Positions 12,788 to 22,620 of a stretch of DNA of 64,000 bases are shown in pieces (position 1 is the first letter of the stretch; each line of letters starts with the position of its first letter). The DNA is from Crocodylus rhombifer (taxonomy: Eukaryota; Chordata; Crocodylia; Crocodylidae). The stretch covers positions 186,001 through 250,000 of the forward strand of contig JAVSML010025154.1 of the NCBI GenBank assembly GCA_038503035.1. The letters run 5' to 3'. The notes under the pieces are model-generated. The model searched no databases. It saw nothing but the letters and a program-made list of their open reading frames with translations, and was not told the origin of the DNA. The translations under genes and the position numbers were made by a program.

Positions 12788-13637
12788 CAGGCTTGTCCAA
12801 CATACGGCCTGTGGGCCACCATGCGGCCCACCAAGCCATTTTATCTGGCCCAAGGCGCCACCGCCGCTGTGGAGTACGAAGCCACTGCAGCAGTGGCAGC
12901 CGGGCAGCAATAAGGCAAGGCAAGGCAGGCAGGGCCAGCCCACAGGCCCCAGCTGGCAACAAGGGGAGGGGAGCCGCTTACCCCTGCAGGGCTGGGCTCA
13001 TCAGTGAGCCGGGTCCTGCCACCACTGCCCTGAGGGCTGCGCAGCGCAGGGCTGCCTTAACCGCACCTGATTAGATGAGCTGGGGACAGCACATGCAGCT
13101 TCTCTGGCTCCGCCCCTTGCACCCAGTGCGAGGGCGGGGGAGCTGCAGCATGGCCTGTGCCCTGCCCACATGCGTGGTGGATGGAGGCACAAGGTAAGTT
13201 CCTGCGTGGAGTTGGGGGCGCCTCAGGGCTGGGCCGGGGCTGCGGGGCGCGTGGTTGCTGAAGCCGGGCTGGGCAGAAGGCAGGAGGAGCCCAGCCCAGA
13301 GGCTGCATTTGTCCCTCAAACCAAGACATCCAAGATGGACAGATACAAGGAAGGGGCACGCTGAAGTATGTGGCAGTGAGCAGAGCTCACATTTTAGTTA
13401 AGTGTTTGGTATTATTTCATTCTTGCTTTTATATTGTTTTTATTTTGGATTTTAAACCACATTTCCAGACCCATTTCATTGTCACTTTCTGCAACTTCAT
13501 CGGTGTCTAAGGTCACGTGACATCACTTCCTGATGTGATACCACTTCCTGTCAGGTCTTTGAATATGGCTCATCAGCCCACTGGGTGATAAAAAGTTTGT
13601 GATCTGGCCCCACATTCAAAAAGGTTGGACACCGCTG
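12788..13637 (+). mobile_element. Non-autonomous hAT element with perfect 8-bp TSD
   Basis: Ends CAGGCTTGTCCAAC and GTTGGACACCGCTG are inverted repeats of the hAT type. The flanks GTCTACAT (12780-12787) and GTCTACAT (13638-13645) are identical. The element is 850 bp, with a GC-rich, CpG-containing 5' half (about 12840-13300) and an AT-rich 3' part. No transposase motif was seen in any frame. The duplicated 8-mer belongs to a palindromic MITE-like sequence, so the hAT landed in another repeat. Strand is arbitrary. Confidence 0.9.
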
Positions 13638-13645
13638 GTCTACAT

Positions 13646-13845
13646 GTTCATTAATGTGCATTTAGTTTAGTATGCCTTTAATAAGGCACTAACTAAATGC
13701 ACCTAAAGTTACTGTGCAGTCGTGCTAACACAAGGTTATTTAGGATGCTTACTGTGTGTTAGCCTAATAACACTGCACAGTAGGCTATTAGCATGCTTTC
13801 TGACATGACACGATACTGCACAGTGTTATTAGAGTACCATAGTAA
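13646..13845. repeat. Palindromic MITE-like DNA interrupted by the hAT
   Basis: Two hairpins are present: GTGCATTTAGTTTAGTATGCC pairs with GGCACTAACTAAATGCAC (13657-13703), and CTAATAACACTGCACAGTA (13764-13782) pairs with TACTGCACAGTGTTATTAG (13814-13832). Together with the GAGTGTGTCTACAT text left of the hAT at 12788, this looks like one older MITE split by that insertion. Confidence 0.6.
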
Positions 13846-14007
13846 TGCCACCACTCTTCTCTTTCTTATTCTTCTTATACGACCAAAATGTTGCACTAGA
13901 TAACCCTGGGCTAGGTAGAACTGGAAAATTGCCCCCTGGTTCATCAATTCAATCCACTGTTAGACCACACAATATCATCAAATATTCCTTTTCAGCAGAA
14001 TCCTTTC

Positions 14008-15770
14008 ATAAACAGGTTGAGCACCATCTTAAAACAAGGCTTTTTGTTTCAACTACTCTTACTGAGAGTCTGTTCCAGAACCTTGTTGCCTTAATAGTTA
14101 GGAACCTTCTTTTACTTTCCTGCCTAAATTCATTCCTGACCAATTTATACCTATTTATTCTTATGCCAGCATTGTTCTCTAGCTCAGGGGTGGCCAACCT
14201 GCAACATGTGTGCTAAAAGTGGCATGGGCAGCCTCTGTGTCTGGCACGCAGCAGACCATGGAGGGAACAGGGTCGGGAGCAGCAGGGAGAACAGCAGATC
14301 AGACATGGAAAACAGGGCAGGAAGCAGCAAGCATAGGAGCAGATCAGGCAGGAAGCAGAAAAGAGAGCAGCAGATAGGGAAGAGGAGAGGGATCTGAGTG
14401 GCACTCAGGGAGGGCAGAGGTCTAATTTGTGGCACACCTGCCAAAAAGATTAGCCCCCATTGTTCTAGCTTAAATAGTTCTTTTCCCTTTCCAATGTTTA
14501 TTTGCCAGGTGTATTTATAGAAAACAACCATATCTCCTCTCCAGGAGCAGCGCCAGCCTCTTCCCTGTGGGGGGGGTGAGGTGAGCTAGACAGAAAATTG
14601 GGGGGCCTGTGCTAAACAAAGGTGGGACATGGGCCAGGCTGGGCCAGGAGCACCATGCCTCTGCAGGCTGTGGGCAGGAGTGGGGTGGGCTCAGCTGCAC
14701 AGGGTGGGTGGCAGTGGCCCGGGAGCGAGTAGGGGATGCTGGGGGCTTGGACAGGGCCAGCACTGGGAGGAATGCATATAGGAGACTAAGGTGAATTTTG
14801 GGGTGGCTATAACCCCCCAAGCCTCCCCCAGTACCCCCTTTGCTCCTTTCAGCTTCCGCCAACCTAAACAACCTACTGTTTCTTTTAGCCTTCTTTCAAA
14901 GGATAAGCTGTCCATTGCCCTGATCATTCAAGTTGCCATTCTCCACACCTGTTCTAGTTTGAGTTCTTTTTCTTAAACAAAGGTAACCAGACTTGTATAT
15001 AGTATTCAAGGTGAGGTCCACCAAAGTCTTGTACAAAGATGTGTAAGACTTTTCTCTTGTGGCATTACCACAATGCATAGAGCCAGGCAGAAAACACATT
15101 TGATGCATTCTTAGATGATATTTGCCTTTTTCATGGACATATCACATTGGAGGCTCAGAGTCATCTTGTGATCAGCTAATATCCCCAAGGTCTTTCTCCT
15201 CTTTTCTTGTTTCCAGCTGATGAGCTCCCAGCTTATAGTAATGATTCTTGCTGGAAACCCACAACTGCATGGCCTTCCACTCTGGTCATGTTCCATACCT
15301 TTTTATTAATTCGGTCTCCAAGGTCACTCAGTTCTTCCTGTATGATATTCCGATCCTCTGTACTGCTGATGCCCTCGAACTGTGCCATCAGTAAATATCA
15401 TTAGTACACTTCTATATTTGTGAAGTTATTAAATATGAACTGTTTAAAAAATGTTCTTTGGAGCTAGTAGCCCCTCACAAGCCCAGTAATTCCCCTTTCA
15501 ATGCCACTTGTTACTAGTTTCCCATTAGCAAGTTCTTTACCCATCTTACAGTTCTTTTATTCATCTCCACTTTTGCCACCAGCTTAATCAATAATTTCTC
15601 ATGTGGCATCACATTAAATGCTTTACTTGAGTCCAGACAGGAGAGTTCTAGTGCATTTCCCTTGTCTGAACAATCAGTTTTCTAATCAAAGAAAGATGTC
15701 ACATGTGTCTGGTATGATCTCCCCTTGGAAACCTGAGCTGAATACACTGCCCTGAGTTACACCCATGTAA
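14008..15770 (-). mobile_element. Ancient CR1/L3-like LINE with later insertions
   Basis: Minus-strand, patchy. A C-terminal domain piece lies at 14006-14197 (RRFLTIKATRFWNRL), a DHKMTLSLQCDMSMKKANI block at 15111-15190, and worn reverse transcriptase text near 15600 (ATTAAATGCTTTACTTGAGT, i.e. a motif A FKxAF remnant). It is interrupted by a short hAT at 14185-14462 and by about 340 bp of unrelated GC-rich DNA at about 14535-14880. Confidence 0.7.
14185..14462 (+). mobile_element. Short non-autonomous hAT element
   Basis: Left end CAGGGGTGGCCAACCTGC. Right end CAAAAAGATTAGCCCCCATTG, a worn inverted copy. Flanking 8-mers CTCTAGCT and TTCTAGCT agree at 7 of 8 positions, the length expected of a hAT target duplication. 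It is 278 bp with purine-rich interior repeats (GGAGCAGATCAGGCAGG-like) and no coding potential. It is inserted in the old CR1/L3 copy. Strand is arbitrary. Confidence 0.75.
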
Positions 15771-16881
15771 AACTGAAGGCAGAGCTCTCCCGAGTTCTTT
15801 CTGTACTTATGGAGAGAGAAGTCACATTCCTCCCCTTGCAGCAGTAGATAGCTTTTGTTTTGTCACAACAGCAGCAGCAGGGAGGCAGAGAAAGGAAGTG
15901 AAGCTGCTGCTTCTATGCAGCAGGAGGAGCAAAAAGAAACAATATCTTATTTATGTGCAGGAGGAGGAAATGCTTTCAAGAAATAAAAAAATAATGAAGC
16001 TGAGTCAAACACACAGCACAAGAGAAGCAGAAAGAAAAAGCCTAGCGCCTTGTGGTCAGAGGCCATTAAACCGGTAAATAATTCATCTGTGGTGGCGCAG
16101 CTTGAGTGGCTGCCTTTGCTCACGTAGGACTTGGAGAAGCAAGCGGGCCTCAGGAAGCGGAAGGCTGAGGCTGCACGTACAAGGGTGAGACTTCGGAGCA
16201 CAAGCGCGGCACGTGTCACGTCGCCAAGGGGCTCCCAGAGACTCGCATTGTATGTGGAGCCCAGTGTCATACACTGCCAGAGACTGAAGAGGTTTTATTC
16301 AGCTTGCTGCAAGACAGCTCCTTATAGAAAGCCATGTCAGAGAGCTACTTTCGCCAACCCCCAAACACGCACATGCACACTCCTGCCTCTGTTTAACTCC
16401 TCCAGTTCCAGCATACACTGTTCCCCTTCTGCCCTCTGCACCAGTGGTGCGGGTGAGAAGAGAATTATCTAGCACCAGGGCCTCACTGATTCCTTCCCAT
16501 CATTTGCTTTGCAAACATCCCCTTCTCTTTCACTTTAACTGTGTCCAACTCCCAACCCCCTCCTGCCCTTCTGTTAACTCCCAAGCCAAATACATGCTAC
16601 ATTCTCCTGCCTGCTCACTTTCATGGTGGCTGCTTGTCCATCTGTCCTCTGCTTGATTCCTGTATCCAGTCAAGTTGTGTGAAATCTTTCTGATGTAGAA
16701 TAGTGTTCTGAAATTTGAATTCATATTAAAATGACCCTGGTTTATTTTCAAACAGCAAAAAAATGTGCAAAATTTTGCACAGCCTATTGTCAGGGGAAAT
16801 GGAGCCAGCCTTGAGACACAGAGTGCAAAATTGCCCTCAGAAATTAAGAAGTCCTCAGAAATAAACCCCATGTCTTATTAT
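15771..16881. other. Intergenic DNA, no supported feature
   Basis: Purine-rich patch at 15860-16060 (AGCAGGAGG-type words), followed by frames on both strands at 16.1-16.5 kb that overlap and lack motifs. The short stretches 17661-18104 and 18311-19247 are also without recognisable features. Confidence 0.55.
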
Positions 16882-17660
16882 AGATTTCATAGATTTCTAG
16901 GGTTGGAAGGGACCTATTAGATCATGAGTTCCAACCCCTTGCTCTGGGCAGGAAAGAGCACTGGGGTCAAGTAACCATAGCCAGGTGCTTGTCTAATCTT
17001 CTTTTGAACACCTTAAAGGTGGGGGAAAGCACCACCTCCCTTGGAAGCCCATTCCATCTTTTGGCAACCCTCACCATAAACAATTTCTTCCTGATGTCCA
17101 ATCTAAATCTACTCTCCATCAGTTTATGGCCATTGTTTCTAGTAACTCCGAGGGGTGCCCTGGTAAACAGAGTATCCCCTTTTCCCTGCTGACCCCTGCA
17201 ATGAGTTTGTAGACAGCCACAAGATCACCTCTCAGCCTTCTCTTGTGGAGGCTGAAGAAATTCAAGTCCCTCAATCTGTCTTCATAGGATCTTACCCGCA
17301 GGCCCAACCATACTCGTGGCCCTCCTCTGAACCGTTTCCAGGTTATCCACATCCCTCTTGAAGTGCAGTGCCCAGAACTGGACACAGTACTCCAGCTCAC
17401 CAATGATGCACAGAAGGGAAGTATCAGCTCCCTAGACCTGCTTGTGGTGTACCTTCTAACGCAGGAAAGAGTGCGGTTAGCCTTATTACCTTGTCACATT
17501 GGCGACTCATGTTCATTTTGGCGACTATGACTCTGAGATGCTTTTCTGCTGCTCTGCTACTTATAATAGTACTTCCCAGTCTATAGGTGTATTGGTGATT
17601 CTTTCTCCCCAGGTGCAGTATTTTGCACTTATCTTTGTTAAACTGCATCCATCCTATTCT
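16882..17660 (-). mobile_element. CR1 LINE, 5'-truncated
   Basis: Minus-strand CR1 of the same subfamily style as 4087-5860. The 3' end is TTTCATAGATTTCTAGGGTTGG at about 16884. Reading frames cover the C-terminal domain (17192-16989 region and 17403-17119, with YEDRLRDLNFFSLHKRRLRGDL) and part of the thumb (KCKILHLGRKNHQYTYRLG near 17620). It breaks off about 17.66 kb at a point matching 4.88 kb of the first copy. Several stops and small deletions are present. Confidence 0.88.
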
Positions 17661-18104
17661 GATCATTATCATTTTTCTATAGTTATGTTTTTGGTGAATC
17701 ACCCACCACAGAACAGTGAAGAGTTGAATCATCAACTGCAGACTAATGAAAAGTCTTTCCAAGATTTAAACCATGATATTCTTCGGTATGCAATACCCTC
17801 CTTCTTCAGCCTTTTTAGTGACTTCTGCCTAACTCTTTTGTAGCCAGAATACATTAATTCCTCTTTTCCCTCTGTTTCATTTTGGCTATTTCCTCCCAGG
17901 ATCTCTGTTTAACTCTTTGTTGTCTAATAGGCACTGCCTATTTACGATCTCTGCTCTGTCTTATGGTAGCTCCTTCCATCATTCCCTCTACTAAAACATG
18001 CACGCAGGACCACATACATACACCCCCTCCCCCCGAGAAATCATGCTTAGGCAAGTGAATTAATAAAGTGGGAATGAGGGATAGTACAGAATGAGCTATT
18101 TGAC

Positions 18105-18310
18105 CTGATGAGAACCTGACAGCGTTTAACACTGAAAAATGCAAGGTTCTCCACCTTGGGAGGAAAAACAGCAGTATCCTTATAGGCTCGGCAGTGCTAC
18201 ACTTCCACTTCCACTTCCGCTTCCTGCCCTTTGGGCGGGGGGCTGGACTTGATGATCTTCTGAGGTCCCTTCCAGCCCTAATGTCTATGAATCTATGAAA
18301 TCTATGAATT
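18105..18310 (+). mobile_element. CR1 LINE, internally deleted mini-copy
   Basis: Plus-strand. The first 110 bp (FNTEKCKVLHLGRKN-type block, GCAAGGTTCTCCACCTTGGG) equal the reverse transcriptase part of the copy at 63.49-63.58 kb. The sequence then jumps, after GGCAGTGCTACAC, to a TTCCAC-repeat spacer and the CR1 3' tail (GGGCTGGACTTGATGATC, then CCTAATGTCTATGAATC). About 0.7 kb of coding sequence is missing between the two parts. Confidence 0.85.
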
Positions 18311-19472
18311 CTTGGCTACATATATGACCCTATTTTTGAGGGATCTGCTTCAGCTGTTTTGTTCCATTCTTGCATTATACTGTAGGCATAAAAGGAGCTT
18401 AATGGTTCCCAAAATACAGTTCTCCTGGGGAAAATGTTGTTCCAAGCATAGAAGCAATCTATATCCCAATGGCCCATATAAGCAATACTCTTTGGAGAAG
18501 AGAGTTCTTTCAACTCTGGTCACTTGCTGCCCAAATGGCCATTGAGTCTATGAGCAGAGTAGCTGGCTATCCTTCATTATATGAGGAATAAAACAGGCCT
18601 TTTGCTGACCCCATAACTTGGAGAGTGTAAGGATAGCTTGGCATGACCTTTTTCCCACGCTAGTCCAGCTAACGAAGTATAGGTTGGCCATCCTGGATGA
18701 GTTTTAGCTTATCATACATGTATACTGTGCTGGTGGGCCTATTAGAAATGTACATGTATGTCTAGATATCTTTTCTTTGTTGGGTCAAGATGGTAGAACT
18801 ATGCAAATGAATTACTTTTTTCATTAGGCACCTATGAAAAAAAAGGAAAGCAATGAACCTTTGTGGCCTATGGTAATGAAGGACCACAGGAAGATATAGG
18901 CAATTATGTCTCCTATTCCAGGTTCCCTTGCTCTCATTTCTCTTGATCCTCATTGACTTTTCATAACATTTATACTAATCCACAGGTTCAAATTTTTCTC
19001 CTTCAGAGACAGAAAAACTGAGTTCCATACAGTTCATTAAATGACGTTTTCTTTTAGCAAACAAAGCATTGGTTTAGGAAGAGAAGGAATTCACCATTGA
19101 TCCAGATTTGCCTTTACTACCACTGTTAGGTAACATCTTGCAACCTCAGTTAGCATCTTGCCCCTCCAACAGGCAAGACATGGCAAATGCATAAAAGGAA
19201 ACTCCACTCCTTTTCCCTCCCCAACTCTCCCAGTTTACCTTCTAAGTCAGGGCTGTCCAACTGGTGACCCATCGGCCACATTAACTTATGCGGGGTTAAT
19301 GGCTCACAGCCAGCTGCCTCCTCACCATTGCTCCAGCTGCTGCAGTGGGCAGTGGCCAGAGTCTGTGGGCAGGACAACATGATGGGAGACCTGGTGAGAT
19401 TGCTGCTTACATGACAGTGCCAACAGGAGGGAGTTCACATTGCTCACATGGTAGAGGTGTGGCAAGGTGGGG

Positions 19473-20605
19473 GTTTCATAGATTTCATAGACATTTGGGC
19501 TGGAAGGTACCCTGGAGGATCATCGAGTCCAACCCCCTGCCCCAGGGGCAGGAAGTCAGCAGGGATCATAAGATCCCAGCAAGATAAGCATCCAAATGTG
19601 TTTTGAAGGTGTTCAAAGTGGGTGCTTGAACTGCCTCTGGAGGCAGTCTATTCCAAACCTTGGGGGCTCGGACAATGAAGAAGTTCTTTCTTATGTCCAG
19701 CCTGAACTGGTCACAGTGGAGTTTGTGACTGTTCGATCTTGTCATCCCATGATCGTTCCCCCAGATCCTGATGAGCATCCCTGATAAACTTATAGGTGGC
19801 CACCAGATCGCCCCTGAACCTGCACTTTTCCAGGCTGAAGACTCCCATGGCTCTCAGCCTGTCATCGTAAGGTCTGTTTTCCTGACCTCTGATATTGCAC
19901 GTGGCTCTCCTCTGCACCCTATCAAGCTTCTCCACATCCTTTTTGAATTGTGGAGCCCAAAACTGGACGCAGTACTCCAGCTGCGGCCTCACCAAGGCCA
20001 AGTACAGCAGGAGAATGACATCCCGGGATCTGCTTGAGAAGTATCTATGGATACAAGCCAGCATTTTGCTCGCTTTACTAGCCGCAGCATCACACTGAAG
20101 GCTCATGTTCATCTTGTGGTCGACCATGACCCCCCAAGTCCCTTTTATCTGTAGTGCTACCCAGCGTAGCCTATAAGCATGGTGCAGGTTTTTCCTCCCA
20201 AGGTGAACCTTGCATTTTTTGGTGTTGAACACCATCAGGTTCTTGTCTGCCCATTTCATGAGTCTGTTCAGATCTGCTTGGATCACCCTCCTGTCCTCAG
20301 GTGTGGATGCTTTGCCCCAAAGTTTGGTGTCGTTGGCGAACTTGGCCAGTCTGCTTCTGACACCAATGTCCACATCATTGATGAAGATGTTAAACAGTAT
20401 AGCCCCTAGAACAGAGCCTTGTGGGACCCCACTGGTCACAGCGCACCAAGACGATTGACTCCCTTCAACCACCACCCTCTGGGTCCTACCGTGGAGCCAG
20501 TTCCCCAGCCAGCAGATCCTGGTGATGTCAAGGCTGCAGTTAGCCAGCTTAGCCAAGAGCTGATCGTGGGATACCAGATCGTGATCGTGGGATACCAGAT
20601 CGTCT
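19473..20605 (-). mobile_element. CR1 LINE nested in a hAT element
   Basis: Minus-strand CR1. The 3' end GTTTCATAGATTTCATAGAC lies at 19473. The largest frame (20556-19711, 281 codons) covers the second half of the reverse transcriptase to the C-terminal domain: [65 protein letters not shown]. The second Ala-Asp-Asp position of motif C is Asn (F-A-N-D at 20329-20340), which would kill polymerase activity. At its 5' end a 21-bp unit (TGATCGTGGGATACCAGATC G) is tandemly duplicated. Confidence 0.9.
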
Positions 20606-20623
20606 GTGGGTTGTCTGTGGGTT
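20561..20623. repeat. Short tandem duplications at a CR1 5' break
   Basis: Two direct copies of a 21-bp unit at 20561-20581 and 20582-20602, followed by two copies of GTCTGTGGGTT (20602-20612 and 20613-20623). They sit exactly where the CR1 similarity ends, as expected from slipped repair at the 5' junction of a truncated insertion. Confidence 0.75.
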
Positions 20624-21619
20624 GACTCATGCTGTGCTCACACAGCAGCAGCAGGGGTGAATCAGCCAGGTGGTGGTAGCAGCAGGAGAGCTGTTTGTGG
20701 CGTGGTGGCAACAGAAGGACTCGAATGGCAGCAGCTGGGTGGGTTCCTGCTGCATAAGCACATAGCGGGGGGTCCCAGGAGCTCATGCAGTCCCATGGCA
20801 TGTAGCCTATGAGGTGTGTGGCCCAGAGCCAGTGATCTGTATGGTGAGCAGCCCCCAGCTGCTCTGAAATTGGACAGCCCTGTTCTTTTGGACTATGAAG
20901 AGCTTTCTAACTGTACAACATGGTTACTAACTTATGTCAAGAAGCACATGAATGCATGAAAGCACTTGTAACTCCCCTGGCTTCTAGTGATCACTGCCCC
21001 TCGGTGCTAATGTTTTCTATCTGCACAGTGCTTAAATGGATGCAAACTACAAGGTATTTGCTGAGCTTTTTTATTTTTGGAAATAGTATACCACAGTGCT
21101 TCCTGTAGCACTCTAGAGGACTTCCCAGTGACCTTTCCTTTCCCTCCCACTGGAACCTGTGTCAGACTCCGATCTTAAAGTCATCAGGAGGCCAACTGTT
21201 AATCATAGCAGCAGAGAACTTCAGGAGCCAGTAAGTATATAATTTGCCTATCAGCATGAAAGCCAAAGTGCTTAGCAGGGCTCCAAGAGGGTAAGAAACT
21301 TCTGTCACACTGAGTGTGAGTGCTAAGGCATTGATTCTCAAATTGTGGTTGGTGGATTAGTGATGGCCTGTGGGCCATTTCCAGCTAGTCTGCTGAGCTG
21401 CGTCTATCACAAAGATGAAATATCTGCCAGGCTTCAAGCAGAGATACTGTCTGCTAGCCATAGCACAGCCTAGGATTCTTGTAGCGTTGCCAGAGAAAAA
21501 TGTTGTTCAATTAAATACCAAACAAATGAACAACAGTGCTTCCTGCCATGCATCTCCATGCCTTCCTTGGACTTTTGCTGCTACAGTTCAGGACATGATT
21601 AGGTGTCTCTGTGGTGTAC

Positions 21620-21735
21620 ATAAGAAGATAAGAGACACCATTCTGGGTCAGACCGCAGGCCCATCTAACCCAATTTCCTGTACTTCACAACTGGAGTGTG
21701 CCAGGCTGCAGACCCTGTACTGTCTCCTCCAGAAC
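21620..21735 (+). repeat. Dispersed repeat, GGGTCAGACC type
   Basis: ATAAGAAGATAAGAGACACC, then CTGGGTCAGACC and CCCATCTAACCCAATTTCCT match the style of a very common reptilian dispersed repeat. It is fragmentary, with the boundary uncertain on the right. Flanking DNA to 22.47 kb gives only chance reading frames. Confidence 0.45.
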
Positions 21736-22477
21736 CTATTGCTGAGGTTCTGGCTGTACTATTCCCCTCACCTGTTTATTTATGCACTCCCCATCCATGG
21801 CCTCTCCATCATTCCCAGGACCTCCTGGTCAATCTCCTTCTGGCCCTATCCAAGCTAGCCATATATCTCACCAGGAAGGAGGCTGTGGCTGGGAGGAGAC
21901 CCAGGGTCTGTGGGGTTGCTTTCCTGTCCCCCATACAATCCTGTCTCTGGGCACAGTATCATCGGGCAATGTCTTCTGGCTCGTTAAACTCATTTGGGGG
22001 CCAGTGGGCATTGTCCTGTGTACTTTGCTCAGTGTCCCATCCCCCCTCAGCACTCTAGTTATTCATCTTTGACCATCACCCCTGATCCTGTTACTTCTTT
22101 AGTTGCCCCAGAAATCAGCTTCTGCCTTTTTAGTAGCCTCTTTGTTTAAGCATAAAGCAGAGGCTCAGGGGAAGAGTATTTATGTATGGTTACTTGTCTC
22201 CTGCCCTGCTTAAAGCTTACAGTATTGTACTAAACCCTGCAAGGCCAGGAACTGGCACAGGGAGCTGGCAAAGGAAGTTCCCATTTTTATATACAGGATA
22301 CTGGGGATTAGGGTCACAAGCTAATGGGCTAAGGAGAGGGGACAGACACAGGTAAACAAAAATTAACATCAAGGTACATACACTTAGGATTTGGGTGACA
22401 GGAAGTAAGCACTGACGCTGTGGTGAAATCCCCCGAGAACAGGTAATGGGTAGAAAACATTAACACCGTGATACATA

Positions 22478-22620
22478 TGACATCCTTGTTGCCCTTCTCA
22501 GCACCTGTCTGAGTTCTACTAGACCCCTTTGGAAGTGAGGGGACTAGAACTGCCTGCAGTATTCAAGGGGTGACTGTACCATTAATTTATACAAACAGGT
22601 CTAAGCAATTCTAATAACAG
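22478..22620 (-). mobile_element. Ancient CR1/L3-like fragment
   Basis: Minus-strand translation gives a worn SPLEYCRQF, then HFQRGLVELRQVLRRAT, which corresponds to the RPQLEYCVQFWAP..RDVE..QRRAT block of CR1 ORF2. Only about 140 bp is recognisable, and it is far more diverged than the other copies. Confidence 0.6.

Larger units (their letters stand above)
19248..20882 (+). mobile_element. hAT-like DNA transposon, interrupted by a CR1
   Basis: Terminal inverted repeats: CAGGGCTGTCCAACTGG at the left end and TTGGACAGCCCTG at the right end, the CAG...CTG form of hAT elements. No transposase frame is seen, so it is non-autonomous. A minus-strand CR1 fills 19473-20605, leaving about 225 bp and 277 bp of hAT arms. 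The flanking 8-mers (TTCTAAGT, TTCTTTTG) match only in their first half, so the target duplication is weak. The ends resemble those of the hAT at 12.8 kb. Strand is arbitrary. Confidence 0.6.

Noticed and set aside
21334..21420. CAGTGATTCTC-like hAT end
   Set aside because: Starts GCATTGATTCTCAAA, but no partner inverted end or TSD could be found.
21415..21858. 147-codon plus-strand frame
   Set aside because: Passes through a dispersed GGGTCAGACC-type repeat and has no signature.
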